Shown here piece after piece: positions 42,105-48,555 of a stretch of 64,000 bases of DNA (positions within the stretch are counted from its first letter, which is position 1; every line of letters starts with the position of its first letter). The translations under genes were made by a program, and so were the position numbers. Origin of the DNA: Micromonospora coerulea (lineage in GTDB: Bacteria; Actinomycetota; Actinomycetes; Mycobacteriales; Micromonosporaceae); assembly GCF_016598485.1 (NCBI RefSeq), contig NZ_JAEMUW010000018.1, forward strand, positions 1-64,000. Reading direction: 5' to 3'. The notes under the pieces were generated by a model. The model had not been told where the DNA came from and ran no database searches. It saw only the letters and a list, made by a program, of their open reading frames with translations.

Positions 42105-42168
42105 CTGTCCCCAGGTCTGTTGTCGGGCCACTGGACGTGGTCTCATCCTAGGACGACGACGTCATTGA
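42105..42168. repeat. 64-bp direct repeat, copy A
   Basis: Starts CTGTCCCCAGGTCTGTTGTC and ends CGACGACGTCATTGA. A diverged copy (about 80% by eye) lies at 43281-43346 in the same orientation. The two flank the S1 protease gene. Confidence 0.7.
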
Positions 42169-42223
42169 TTGTTAGGCCGCTCCCTTGAGCTGGCGCGGAT
42201 GCTCGATCATCACGCCTGGTGCA

Positions 42224-43042
42224 TCAACCACGGCCGCCAGCGCGCGCGGCAACGATGGTGGCGCCGCTGGTTTGCTGGATCCAGTCAGCGATCCGGTCTA
42301 CCCGCGCGGTCGTCTCATCCTGTGAGTGGGGGCAGGACGGTCCGTCGGATTCGACCGAGACGAGGGTTCGGGTGCCGTCCGCGGTCTCGGTGAAGTAGGG
42401 GGCGCCGGAGTCCCAGAGGCAGGCGCTGGTGTCGGCGGCCGGGGCGTAGCCGATGACCATGACGGACGAGCCGGCGACTCGGGTGATTTTGAACTGGCCG
42501 GTCTGCAGGTGGGTAGCGGGCGTGGGGTTGACGGAACCGGTGGCGCCCCAGCCGGTCATCCGCAGGATGGTGCCGGTCTTTGGCGAGCTGGCGCTGATCG
42601 GCAGCGGCGTGATGTCCGTGATCGGTGTAGCGAGCTTGGCCAGCGCCACGTCGTGGCGGGATGCCTGCCGCACCTCCGTCACGTTAACGACGTACCCGTT
42701 GGTGGCGTTGATGTCCGTCCGGCCGACGGTCGCGGTGGTCGCGTACGGCACAGGACCGCTGACCCTGGTGCCAGAGGCGTCGTGGAAGCAGTGCCCGGCG
42801 GTGATGATCCACTGCGGGGCGACCAGCGCGCCGGAGCATGCGCTGTCGTAGACGGTGCCGTCGGCACGCGGGACGTTGGTCATGGTCAGTTTGGTTGAGA
42901 ACTGGTATTGACCGTCGGCCACGGGAGTTCCGTTGGCGATGGCGCTTGCCGTCCCCGGTGCGACCAGCACAGTAGACAATCCTAGCGCCGCAAACGCCCA
43001 GCTCATCCGGCGGAGCCGGGCCCTGCCCCGTAAACAAGTCAT
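42224..43042 (-). CDS. Secreted S1-family (trypsin-like) serine protease
   Basis: A 272-residue exported protease. The start is ATG 43042 or ATG 43006. Signal peptide residues lie in LRRMSWAFAALGLSTVLVAP with TASA cleavage. The mature part opens IANGTPVADGQYQFS. The triad is His84 (TAGHCFHD), Asp131 (RHDVALAKL) and Ser212 (LWDSGAPY). The Ser motif is W-D-S-G-A-P instead of the usual G-D-S-G-G/S-P, and only some cysteine pairs of the family are present. It is likely active extracellularly. Repeats A and B flank it, and a signal-peptide fragment lies just upstream, so it may be an imported cassette. Confidence 0.85.
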   Translation of the reverse strand: MTCLRGRARLRRMSWAFAALGLSTVLVAPGTASAIANGTPVADGQYQFSTKLTMTNVPRADGTVYDSACSGALVAPQWIITAGHCFHDASGTRVSGPVPYATTATVGRTDINATNGYVVNVTEVRQASRHDVALAKLATPITDITPLPISASSPKTGTILRMTGWGATGSVNPTPATHLQTGQFKITRVAGSSVMVIGYAPAADTSACLWDSGAPYFTETADGTRTLVSVESDGPSCPHSQDETTARVDRIADWIQQTSGATIVAARAGGRG

Positions 43043-43051
43043 CGAGCGAAG

Positions 43052-43309
43052 CTAGCACGGCTGGACCTCCCGATGGGTGCACGAATCGATGTCGTCTGCG
43101 CCTCGGCGAGGGTACGAATAAGACGATTGGCTATGCGGTAAGTCGGCACCGGGGATCCGACTCGCAGTCGCCGTCAAATTGAGCCGGAGGTCGGCGAGGG
43201 GTGTGGTCTCCGCCGCGACGGCGGTGGATGACGGAAGTACGGTCGCGACGGCGAGCGCGGACAGGGCGATGCCGGCACGACTGTCCCCAGGACTGTTGTC
43301 GGAGCGCAA
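43052..43309 (-). pseudogene. Remnant of an exported protein N-terminus
   Basis: A minus-strand frame starting TTG 43309 reads SRAGIALSALAVATVLPSST then AVAAETTPLADLRLNLTATA, a good signal peptide and cleavage site followed by a short mature part that dies out after about 35 residues without a recognisable domain. Repeat B overlaps its first codons. It may be the beginning of a disrupted protease or inhibitor gene. It lies in the 43043-43404 interval, which otherwise holds only the metalloprotease leader. Confidence 0.4.
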
Positions 43310-43346
43310 CTGACGTGGTCTTATACCGGGGCGACGACGTCATTGA
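43281..43346. repeat. 66-bp direct repeat, copy B
   Basis: CTGTCCCCAGGACTGTTGTC through CGACGACGTCATTGA, the counterpart of 42105-42168 with a 2-base length difference in the centre. It ends 58 bp before the metalloprotease start. Confidence 0.7.
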
Positions 43347-43404
43347 CCTGGTCATGGCAGCCCGCGTCGATTCCGCACCGCTCCACTCCCTGAAAGGTGC
43401 AACG

Positions 43405-44367
43405 ATGCACAGGAGATCGGCCTTCCGAATGGCAGTCCTCACCGCCACCGCTGCGACGTTCCTGACGTCCGGTGGCGCCTACGGCGCGGTGGGCATGGCA
43501 GCGCCCGCGACCGCCTCCCCGGGGGCCGCGGCCTGTGAGCCGGGTGCCGAGGGGCACAGCGCGGCCCGGGTCAGCGAGGGCGCCACCGCCCAGGAGCCGG
43601 AGCTGTATTCGAAGAACGAGGCGAACGCCTACGGCGTGATCAAGGACTCCCCGCGCCTGCCCAACGGCAGCGTCACCGTGCCGACGGTCTTCCACATGGT
43701 CTCCGACCACCCCCTCAGCGCGGCGGAGACGACCAGGTGGAACACCCTGATCGCGGCGCAGATGAAGGTGCTCAACGACTCGTACGCGGGCCGCACCGCC
43801 GCGAACGCCGCGGACACGCCGTTCCGGTTCGACCTCGTCGACACGACGTGGACGGTGAACAGCGACTGGTACACGGTCGTGCCGGGCAAGAACGAGCGGG
43901 ACATGAAGCAGGCGCTGTACACCGGCGACGCCCGTACCCTGAACGTGTACGCGGCAAACATCGGCGGCGGGCTGCTCGGCTGGGCGTACTTCCCGAAGGG
44001 TTACAACAACGGCCGCGACTACATCGACGGCGTGGTGATGCTCGACGAGTCGATGCCGGGCGGCACTGCCGGCAAGTACGCGCTGGGTGACACGCTGACG
44101 CACGAGGTCGGGCACTGGCTGATGCTGGAGCACACCTTCGCGCACGGCTGCTCCGCTTCCGGCGACTACGTCGCGGACACCCCGCGTGAAGCTCACCCGC
44201 AGTTCAACTGCCCGGTGGGAGCGGACACCTGCACCGCACCCGGGGTGGACCCGATCCACAACTTCATGGACTACTCGCAGGACTCCTGCATGGACATGTT
44301 CACCGCGGGACAGGCGGACCGGATGAGCGACGCCTGGGTGGCGTTCCGGGCCGGCGGCCTCGGCTAA
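43405..44367 (+). CDS. Secreted M43-type (pappalysin-like) zinc metalloprotease
   Basis: A 320-residue exported protease. The signal peptide is MHRRSAFRMAVLTATAATFL with a likely cleavage near TASPGAA. The metzincin motif HEVGHWLMLEH (His233, Glu234, His237, His243) binds zinc, and the Met-turn is NFMDYSQDSC (Met288). Upstream strands SVTVPTVFHMVSDHPLSAAE and DFHYV-like YIDGVVMLDESMPGGTAGKY fit the M43B family. It is secreted and likely degrades proteins outside the cell. AAAGG precedes the ATG at 43405 and a 17-bp hairpin terminator follows. It is divergent from the S1 protease. Confidence 0.88.
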   Translation: MHRRSAFRMAVLTATAATFLTSGGAYGAVGMAAPATASPGAAACEPGAEGHSAARVSEGATAQEPELYSKNEANAYGVIKDSPRLPNGSVTVPTVFHMVSDHPLSAAETTRWNTLIAAQMKVLNDSYAGRTAANAADTPFRFDLVDTTWTVNSDWYTVVPGKNERDMKQALYTGDARTLNVYAANIGGGLLGWAYFPKGYNNGRDYIDGVVMLDESMPGGTAGKYALGDTLTHEVGHWLMLEHTFAHGCSASGDYVADTPREAHPQFNCPVGADTCTAPGVDPIHNFMDYSQDSCMDMFTAGQADRMSDAWVAFRAGGLG

Positions 44368-44379
44368 TCAAGCCTTGCC

Positions 44380-44418
44380 GGGGGTTGGCGGGCCGCGCTC
44401 AGCGGCCCGCCAACCCCC
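44380..44418 (+). terminator. Strong terminator of the metalloprotease gene
   Basis: GGGGGTTGGCGGGCCGC at 44380-44396 pairs perfectly over 17 bp with 44402-44418, with a GCTCA loop, followed by TTCCTGTT. Confidence 0.85.
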
Positions 44419-44474
44419 TTCCTGTTGCGGGGCGCGCTCGGCAGGGTGCCCACCTGCCCGCCTCCCGGCGGTTT

Positions 44475-44741
44475 TCACCGCCGGTTGAGCCAGGGCGCGC
44501 GCCGCGAACAGGGCGCGGTGTGGTCGGCCGGCAGGGCACACCGCGCGCCGCCGGGTAGTCGCCGGTCGCAGAAGACCCAGTGTCGTACGTTCTGCTGGTC
44601 CTCGGGCGAGACGGTCACCCCGCCCGGCTCAACGCGGGCGCTGAGCCGGGCCAGCACCCGGGCGGCGGTCCGGGCGAAGATCCGGGCGCGGTGCAGGTCG
44701 GGTGCGGTGACCGGCAGGTGGATCACCCAGCGGTCGGTCAT
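44475..44741 (-). CDS. Small hypothetical protein with a Cys/His-rich C-terminus
   Basis: An 88-residue protein from ATG 44741, which overlaps the DivIVA-like gene's stop (ATGA). The first part is an alpha/beta segment (MTDRWVIHLPVTAPDLHRAR, then RTAARVLARLSARVEPGGVT). The C-terminus has WVFCDRRLPGGARCALPADH with more Cys in TAPCSRR, like a small zinc-ribbon motif. Similar short proteins accompany GntR-type regulators in Micromonospora and Streptomyces as I recall; the function is not known. Confidence 0.7.
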   Translation of the reverse strand: MTDRWVIHLPVTAPDLHRARIFARTAARVLARLSARVEPGGVTVSPEDQQNVRHWVFCDRRLPGGARCALPADHTAPCSRRAPWLNRR

Positions 44742-44983
44742 CGGTAGCGGTGGTTCGCCGACTGGGCGCTCTGCCAAACGCGCAGGGCGTTCTTGATCCG
44801 TACGTTCTCCTCCTGCACCGCGACCAGGGCGGTCTGCGCGACCGTGAGTTCGTCGGCCACCTGGTGCAGGAAGGCGCGGATCTCAACCGGGTCGAGGCCG
44901 CGCCGGCGGACGTTGAAGCACCGCTCGCGGATCTGCCAGGGCCGGAGGGGAGGCCGACCTCGGGCTGGGCCGGCGTCTTCCAT
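44738..44983 (-). CDS. DivIVA-domain small protein
   Basis: An 81-residue protein from ATG 44983 with GAGGAA nearby (a GTG at 45034 adds a basic N-terminus). The conserved DivIVA/AG N-terminal motif is RERCFNVRRRGLDPVEIRAF, followed by LHQVADELTVAQTALVAVQE, a coiled coil. Such small proteins bind curved membranes or assemble at poles in larger relatives; here only the N-terminal domain is present. It is cotranslated with the Cys/His-rich protein and divergent from the GntR regulator at 45375. Confidence 0.8.
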   Translation of the reverse strand: MEDAGPARGRPPLRPWQIRERCFNVRRRGLDPVEIRAFLHQVADELTVAQTALVAVQEENVRIKNALRVWQSAQSANHRYR

Positions 44984-45374
44984 CGGACGTCGTTCCTCGC
45001 GTCGGCTCGCCAGCCGGCGGATCAGGCTGCGCACGGGTGACCGCCCTTCGTCGGGTCGCGTCGAAGTGGAGGGGGCGGCCTCCGCCGGTTGTGGCCGGCG
45101 GAGACCGCCCCGCCCTGCCGCCGCAGCCGCGATCGGCGGTACGACAGCAGGGCCGCGCCGGGGGAGCGCGGAGGGTGAGGTCTCGGCGGCGATGCGAGAC
45201 CGGTACGAGAGGCGCCAACCGACCGCAGCAGCACCGCATCACCGAGAGCGACGCTACCGATGCAGCATCACCTACGTCAAGTACCGCTCTGTCCTCTTCT
45301 GCCGAACCACCATCACCATCAGCTATGTCACCACCATCACCTCTTTCAGTAGATGCATTGCCTACGTTGAGGAG

Positions 45375-45647
45375 GTGGATCAATACTGGGTGGGCCAACC
45401 GACTGCAAGGGGCCGCATCGTGCCTATCCCACCCACCATGGACGAACTGCTGGACGACCTGCGGAGCAAGATCAAGGACGGGACCTATCCGCCGGGCACC
45501 CAGTTGCCCTCGGGTCGCGCGCTTGCCGACTCCTACGACGTCTCGCACTCGACAATTCAGCGGGCGATCGCGACGTTGCGGGAGCAGGGTGTGCTGGTCG
45601 GCCGCCCGGGTCGCGGCGTCTTCGTCGCGGAGTCCAGCCGGCGCTGA
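45375..45647 (+). CDS. GntR-type winged-helix regulator, DNA-binding domain only
   Basis: A 90-residue protein from GTG 45375, immediately after GAGGAG. The winged helix-turn-helix is MDELLDDLRSKIKDGTYPPG, then TQLPSGRALADSYDVSHSTI and QRAIATLREQGVLVGRPGRG. No effector-binding domain follows, unlike full GntR regulators. The N-terminal IVPIPPTMDELLDDLR is found in small actinomycete GntR relatives. It is divergent from the DivIVA operon and likely controls it or the accessory zone, but no operator is proven. Confidence 0.85.
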   Translation: MDQYWVGQPTARGRIVPIPPTMDELLDDLRSKIKDGTYPPGTQLPSGRALADSYDVSHSTIQRAIATLREQGVLVGRPGRGVFVAESSRR

Positions 45648-45921
45648 CCCGCGCTGGCAGGCGGTGAGCTGGTCCACGGCTGTCGGCACACAGCGGTTCC
45701 AACCTTTGGACTGGAAGATCAGAACCTCAGTCGGCCGGCGCTCCCGAGATCTGAACGGGAACAACCGGCGTTCAATCGCGCTGCTGATCTTCCTCGCCTA
45801 AGGCTCACTCATGGCCGCTGGCCGTGCGATCGTGCCACGCATCTGCGGGAGCCAAGCGCCAAGCATGTACGTGACAGGACGCGACGGGTTGCCGGCTCTG
45901 TGTCGGCTGACGTGTGAGCAA

Positions 45922-45948
45922 TTTCTGTACGGGATCAAGGCGGCCCGC
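45922..45948 (+). repeat. Dispersed motif, copy 2
   Basis: TTTCTGTACG, GGA, TCAAGGCGG, CCCGC. It corresponds to 1567-1593 with 23 of 27 identical bases, and is followed, as there, by dense G/C-rich sequence containing GGCCTTCGGCC. Confidence 0.55.
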
Positions 45949-46013
45949 GCCGCGCCTCTGGCCTTCGGCCGCCAGCGCGTCGGTTGCAGCCCGCCGGCGG
46001 CGCGACATACGAG

Positions 46014-46055
46014 GAAGCCCCGGCCGCCTGACATCGTCAGGCAGACCGGGGCTTC
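46014..46055 (-). terminator. Hairpin downstream of the small membrane protein gene
   Basis: GAAGCCCCGG (46014-46023) pairs with CCGGGGCTTC (46046-46055), and an inner CCTGA/TCAGG closes the loop. It sits just after the minus-strand stop at 46068 and is probably its terminator. Confidence 0.65.
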
Positions 46056-46067
46056 CGACGTTCATAG

Positions 46068-46241
46068 CTAGCGTCTGCGGAAGAGGCCGCGCCAGCGCGC
46101 CAAGGCATCGGCAACCTTCGGTATATCCTCCGGCCGTGCCTTCCGCACTAGATAAAAGCCAAGCAACGGCCATGCGAGCTGGCCGGCGGCCACTAGGGCG
46201 ATGAGAGCCCAATGGCCGGTCGAACTGATTTCAGGCAACAC
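46068..46241 (-). CDS. 57-residue small membrane protein
   Basis: The ribosome site TAGGAGGGG lies 6 bases before the GTG at 46241. The translation starts MLPEISSTGHWALIALVAAG, then QLAWPLLGFYLVRKARPEDI, then PKVADALARWRGLFRRR and a TAG stop. It has one membrane helix (residues about 10-34) and a basic cytoplasmic tail with a PEDI helix-cap motif. The length is below common gene-finding limits, yet ribosome site, codon use and terminator all support it. Small membrane proteins of this shape can be toxins, sensors or stabilisers; nothing in the sequence decides. Confidence 0.7.
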   Translation of the reverse strand: MLPEISSTGHWALIALVAAGQLAWPLLGFYLVRKARPEDIPKVADALARWRGLFRRR

Positions 46242-46698
46242 CGAACACCCCTCCTAAGGGGCTCGGCGCGTCCTGAAGCATGTAGGTGGGCGACCTGGTG
46301 CCCGTCGGCCTCGGAACTACGCGATCTTGGTCCGGGAGGAATCCCCGGTGGGGCACGGTGCCCCGGGTTGATCAGTCGATAAAGGTCTGTGTCCAGCGTA
46401 GCTCGCCCGTCCGGGCGCTCGGAGCCTGGCCATCGCGAAAGGGCGTGCCTCCGGCGGGGCGCTCGGGCACTCCGGGATGGTTGGCGCCATCCCGACAGCC
46501 TCCGCTCGGGCAGAGCCGAGCGGGCGGGGCCTGCCCGGTCAAGGTCGTTCAGCCGCTGGGTGCTCCACCTTGACCGGGCAGGCCCCACCCGCTCCACGGT
46601 GTGCGAACGAAGGCCGACGGGATGGCTAGGAGGCGTAGCGGGGGAGAGCCGGCGCGGGCCGAGTGGATGATTAACCGGGCCACGGCCGCGACGCATCC
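46242..46698. other. Intergenic stretch with an array of hairpins
   Basis: No protein gene. Perfect inverted repeats follow each other: GGGGCAC/GTGCCCC near 46345, CGGGATGG/CCATCCCG at 46473-46494, CCGCTCGG/CCGAGCGG at 46502-46523 and a 20-bp pair at 46526-46586. This density is not explained by the flanking genes. Confidence 0.7.
46526..46586. repeat. 20-bp perfect inverted repeat
   Basis: GGGGCCTGCCCGGTCAAGGT at 46526-46545 is exactly complementary to 46567-46586 across a 21-base loop. It could be a transcription terminator, a small structured RNA, or the end of a decayed element. Confidence 0.8.
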
Positions 46699-47148
46699 TC
46701 AAAGGTCCAGGACGCCGACGGTCTGGTCACCACTCTGCTCGCCTGTCGGCCTGAAGCCCAGCTTCAGGTAGAACATCTCCGGCCCTCCTGCGCGGGGCGC
46801 CCAGGTGACGTATGCCCGAGTGCTGCCGCGGGCCTGGATCTCCCCGCAAACGGCCTCGACGGCGAACCGGCCGTATCCGTTTCCCTGAGCATCGGCCGCG
46901 ATGTTCAGCCGCCAGAGGCCGGAGCGCAGGTCGTCGGGCTTGCTGCCCCATGGGATGTCGAGGAAAGCCATCAGAAAGCCGACCAGTCGGTCGCCGTCAT
47001 AGATCAGCCTCGGCCAGGCGTTGCCGGGGAAGACGTACGCCTCGGCCAGCGACTTGACCACCGGCGCGACCAGATCCTCCTGATCGGGGCGCACGGACAG
47101 CGCGAGAGCCGCCTCGTAGTTCTCCGGGGTGATCCTCTCCAGCCGCAT
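46699..47148 (-). CDS. GNAT N-acetyltransferase
   Basis: A 149-residue GNAT enzyme from ATG 47148 (an ATG at 47160 is also in frame). Typical segments are MRLERITPENYEAALALSVR, DGDRLVGFLMAFLDIPWGSK and LWRLNIAADAQGNGYGRFAV with the acetyl-CoA loop QGNGYGRF, then PEMFYLKLGFRPTGEQSGDQ. Members resemble spermidine/spermine and RimJ/RimL acetyltransferases; substrate unknown. Located between the hairpin array and the tRNA/tmRNA remnant. Confidence 0.85.
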   Translation of the reverse strand: MRLERITPENYEAALALSVRPDQEDLVAPVVKSLAEAYVFPGNAWPRLIYDGDRLVGFLMAFLDIPWGSKPDDLRSGLWRLNIAADAQGNGYGRFAVEAVCGEIQARGSTRAYVTWAPRAGGPEMFYLKLGFRPTGEQSGDQTVGVLDL

Positions 47149-47619
47149 GCGGCGGACCATAGCGAAGCGGATGCGGGCCCAGCGACCGGATTATGCGTAC
47201 CAGCCGGGGTGAGGCCGACGAGATGCTGAGAGGCAGGCTTCGGGGCGGACGAACAGCCACCGACAGACAACAAGATCATCGGGTACAGATCCACTACAAC
47301 CGAGAGCAACCAACGGTGGCAGACGTTGGCAAGCGGCGGCAGGCTCCGCCCTGGTCACAGGGTCGAACGGTCCGATTGATGATGTTCTCTCACTACCGTG
47401 GGTGTAAGGGGTTCAAATCCCATCAGCTCCGCCCCGCCATCGCGCTTACGCCGGCGAGCCGGCGGGTAGGCGGTAGCGGGGTCAGCTCGTCAGGCTGCGC
47501 GCGGCGCTGGCGCCAGCGAGCACGGTCTGCCGGTCCCGCGGCTGCCCCCGTGAGGCGCCGATCGTCCCACTGACAGTCCCAGGCAGGCAGCGCTTGGTAC
47601 CAGGAGGCACAATCGCCGC
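47149..47619. other. Gene-poor stretch with a tRNA/tmRNA 3'-end remnant
   Basis: No gene. It contains an attachment-site-like remnant at 47407-47433. Short stop-rich frames throughout suggest decayed mobile DNA. Confidence 0.6.
47407..47433 (+). other. 3'-end remnant of a tRNA-Ala or tmRNA gene
   Basis: AGGGG-TTCAAAT-CCCAT forms a T arm with one mismatch, followed by CAGCTCC and GCC, which matches the 3' acceptor strand of tRNA-Ala (GGGGCTG pairs with CAGCTCC) or of tmRNA. No 5' half (such as GGGGCTG and the D arm) can be found in the preceding 400 bp. It is therefore a probable attachment-site remnant rather than an RNA gene. Confidence 0.5.
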
Positions 47620-48555
47620 ATGCCATCACTGGGGTTGCCGCAGGACCGAGATCTGCCGCTGTTTGTCTATGGTTCGCTGAAGCCCGGTGAGCTGGCCTTC
47701 AGTCTGCTCGAGCGCCATGTCACCCGGGACGAGGATGCGACCGTTGCCGGCGTGATCAGGCTGCGTGATGGACTGCCGTTGCTCGATTCCTCGGCTGCCG
47801 GGCGTGTCCATGGCTCTCTCCTCTTCTTTCCCCCAGGCAAGGCCGATGAGGCCTTGCAGAAGGTGGCTGAGTTTGAGCCGCGTACCCAGTACAGGTGGAA
47901 CACGACGGAGGCCACGATTGCAGATGGCCGGAGTATCAGTGCCAACGTTCTCGCCGGCGAGAAGCTGTGCCGCGGGGTCTCTGGAGATCCAGTGCCGGAA
48001 TGGTCGGCCGGTCATGATCCAGTGTTTGGTGAGGGACTGGCGGAGGTCCGGCGGCTCGTGTTGGAGGCTGCGCCTCGTGGCGTGCAGGCGCAACCGGATA
48101 GCCCCCCGTTCTGGCGTCAGTTTTTCCGCCTCCAGGCGTCCTACCTTCTTCTGTGGAGCGTCGTTGAACGATACACGGCGCTCCGCTACGGGCCAGCGCT
48201 AGATCCCTGGCCCCGGGTTGTCCGACTAGACAAGGACGCTGCGTTTCAAGCTGCCCTAAAGACCGTGGGCGCCGGGGTCGACAGTGTCGTGGACAGCAGA
48301 AATCCCAGCGTCAAGATCGAGTTGAGGCCGGACGGCGCCGGCGGCGCCAAGTACTACTACGCGGTTCGTTCGAATTTGTCTCACCGTGGGAAGGGCACGT
48401 TTCGGGATGCACGACTGGTGCTGAAGGCGGTTGTGGAACTGCATGACGCGATGCTGGAATTGCTGGCCCAGCATGTCTCAATCCCCGTAGATGCTGCTCT
48501 GGGCGAGGTTCGGTTGCGGCACCTGCTGCCCGATGGCGCGACGGAGCGCCGGTGA
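47620..48555 (+). CDS. Gamma-glutamylcyclotransferase-fold protein fused to a HEPN-like domain
   Basis: A 311-residue protein from ATG 47620. Residues 1-125 fit the AIG2/gamma-glutamylcyclotransferase fold: FVYGSLKPGE (Y17-G-S-L), VHGSLLFFPPGKADEALQKV and AEFEPRTQYRWNTTEA (E-F-E...Y-R). After residue 150 a helical domain follows, SPPFWRQFFRLQASYLLLWS then VVERYTALRYGPALDPWPRV, ending VRSNLSHRGKGTFRDARLVL. The R250-x4-H255 motif in a helical context is the mark of HEPN ribonuclease domains. I know no gene with this pair, so the fusion call is an inference; only the two signature motifs are seen. It begins 190 bp after the RNA remnant. Confidence 0.7.
   Translation: MPSLGLPQDRDLPLFVYGSLKPGELAFSLLERHVTRDEDATVAGVIRLRDGLPLLDSSAAGRVHGSLLFFPPGKADEALQKVAEFEPRTQYRWNTTEATIADGRSISANVLAGEKLCRGVSGDPVPEWSAGHDPVFGEGLAEVRRLVLEAAPRGVQAQPDSPPFWRQFFRLQASYLLLWSVVERYTALRYGPALDPWPRVVRLDKDAAFQAALKTVGAGVDSVVDSRNPSVKIELRPDGAGGAKYYYAVRSNLSHRGKGTFRDARLVLKAVVELHDAMLELLAQHVSIPVDAALGEVRLRHLLPDGATERR

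Larger units (their letters stand above)
45648..46067. other. Gene-poor stretch with the second dispersed motif and a hairpin
   Basis: No supportable gene. It contains the 27-bp dispersed motif at 45922-45948 and the hairpin at 46014-46055 that faces the small membrane gene ending at 46068. The rest shows nothing I can support. Confidence 0.6.

Noticed and set aside
45290..45345. His-rich coding stretch from CACCATCACC repeats
   Set aside because: Stop codons and lack of start upstream; more likely leader DNA of the GntR gene.
46193..46702. 169-codon minus-strand frame over the hairpin array
   Set aside because: The repeats VGPARS and AGPARS in it merely reflect the inverted DNA repeats; no coding signal, and it collides with the small membrane gene.
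47060..47433. Complete tmRNA (ssrA) gene ending at 47433
   Set aside because: No 5' GGGGCTGA or tag reading frame upstream; an acetyltransferase gene occupies the space.
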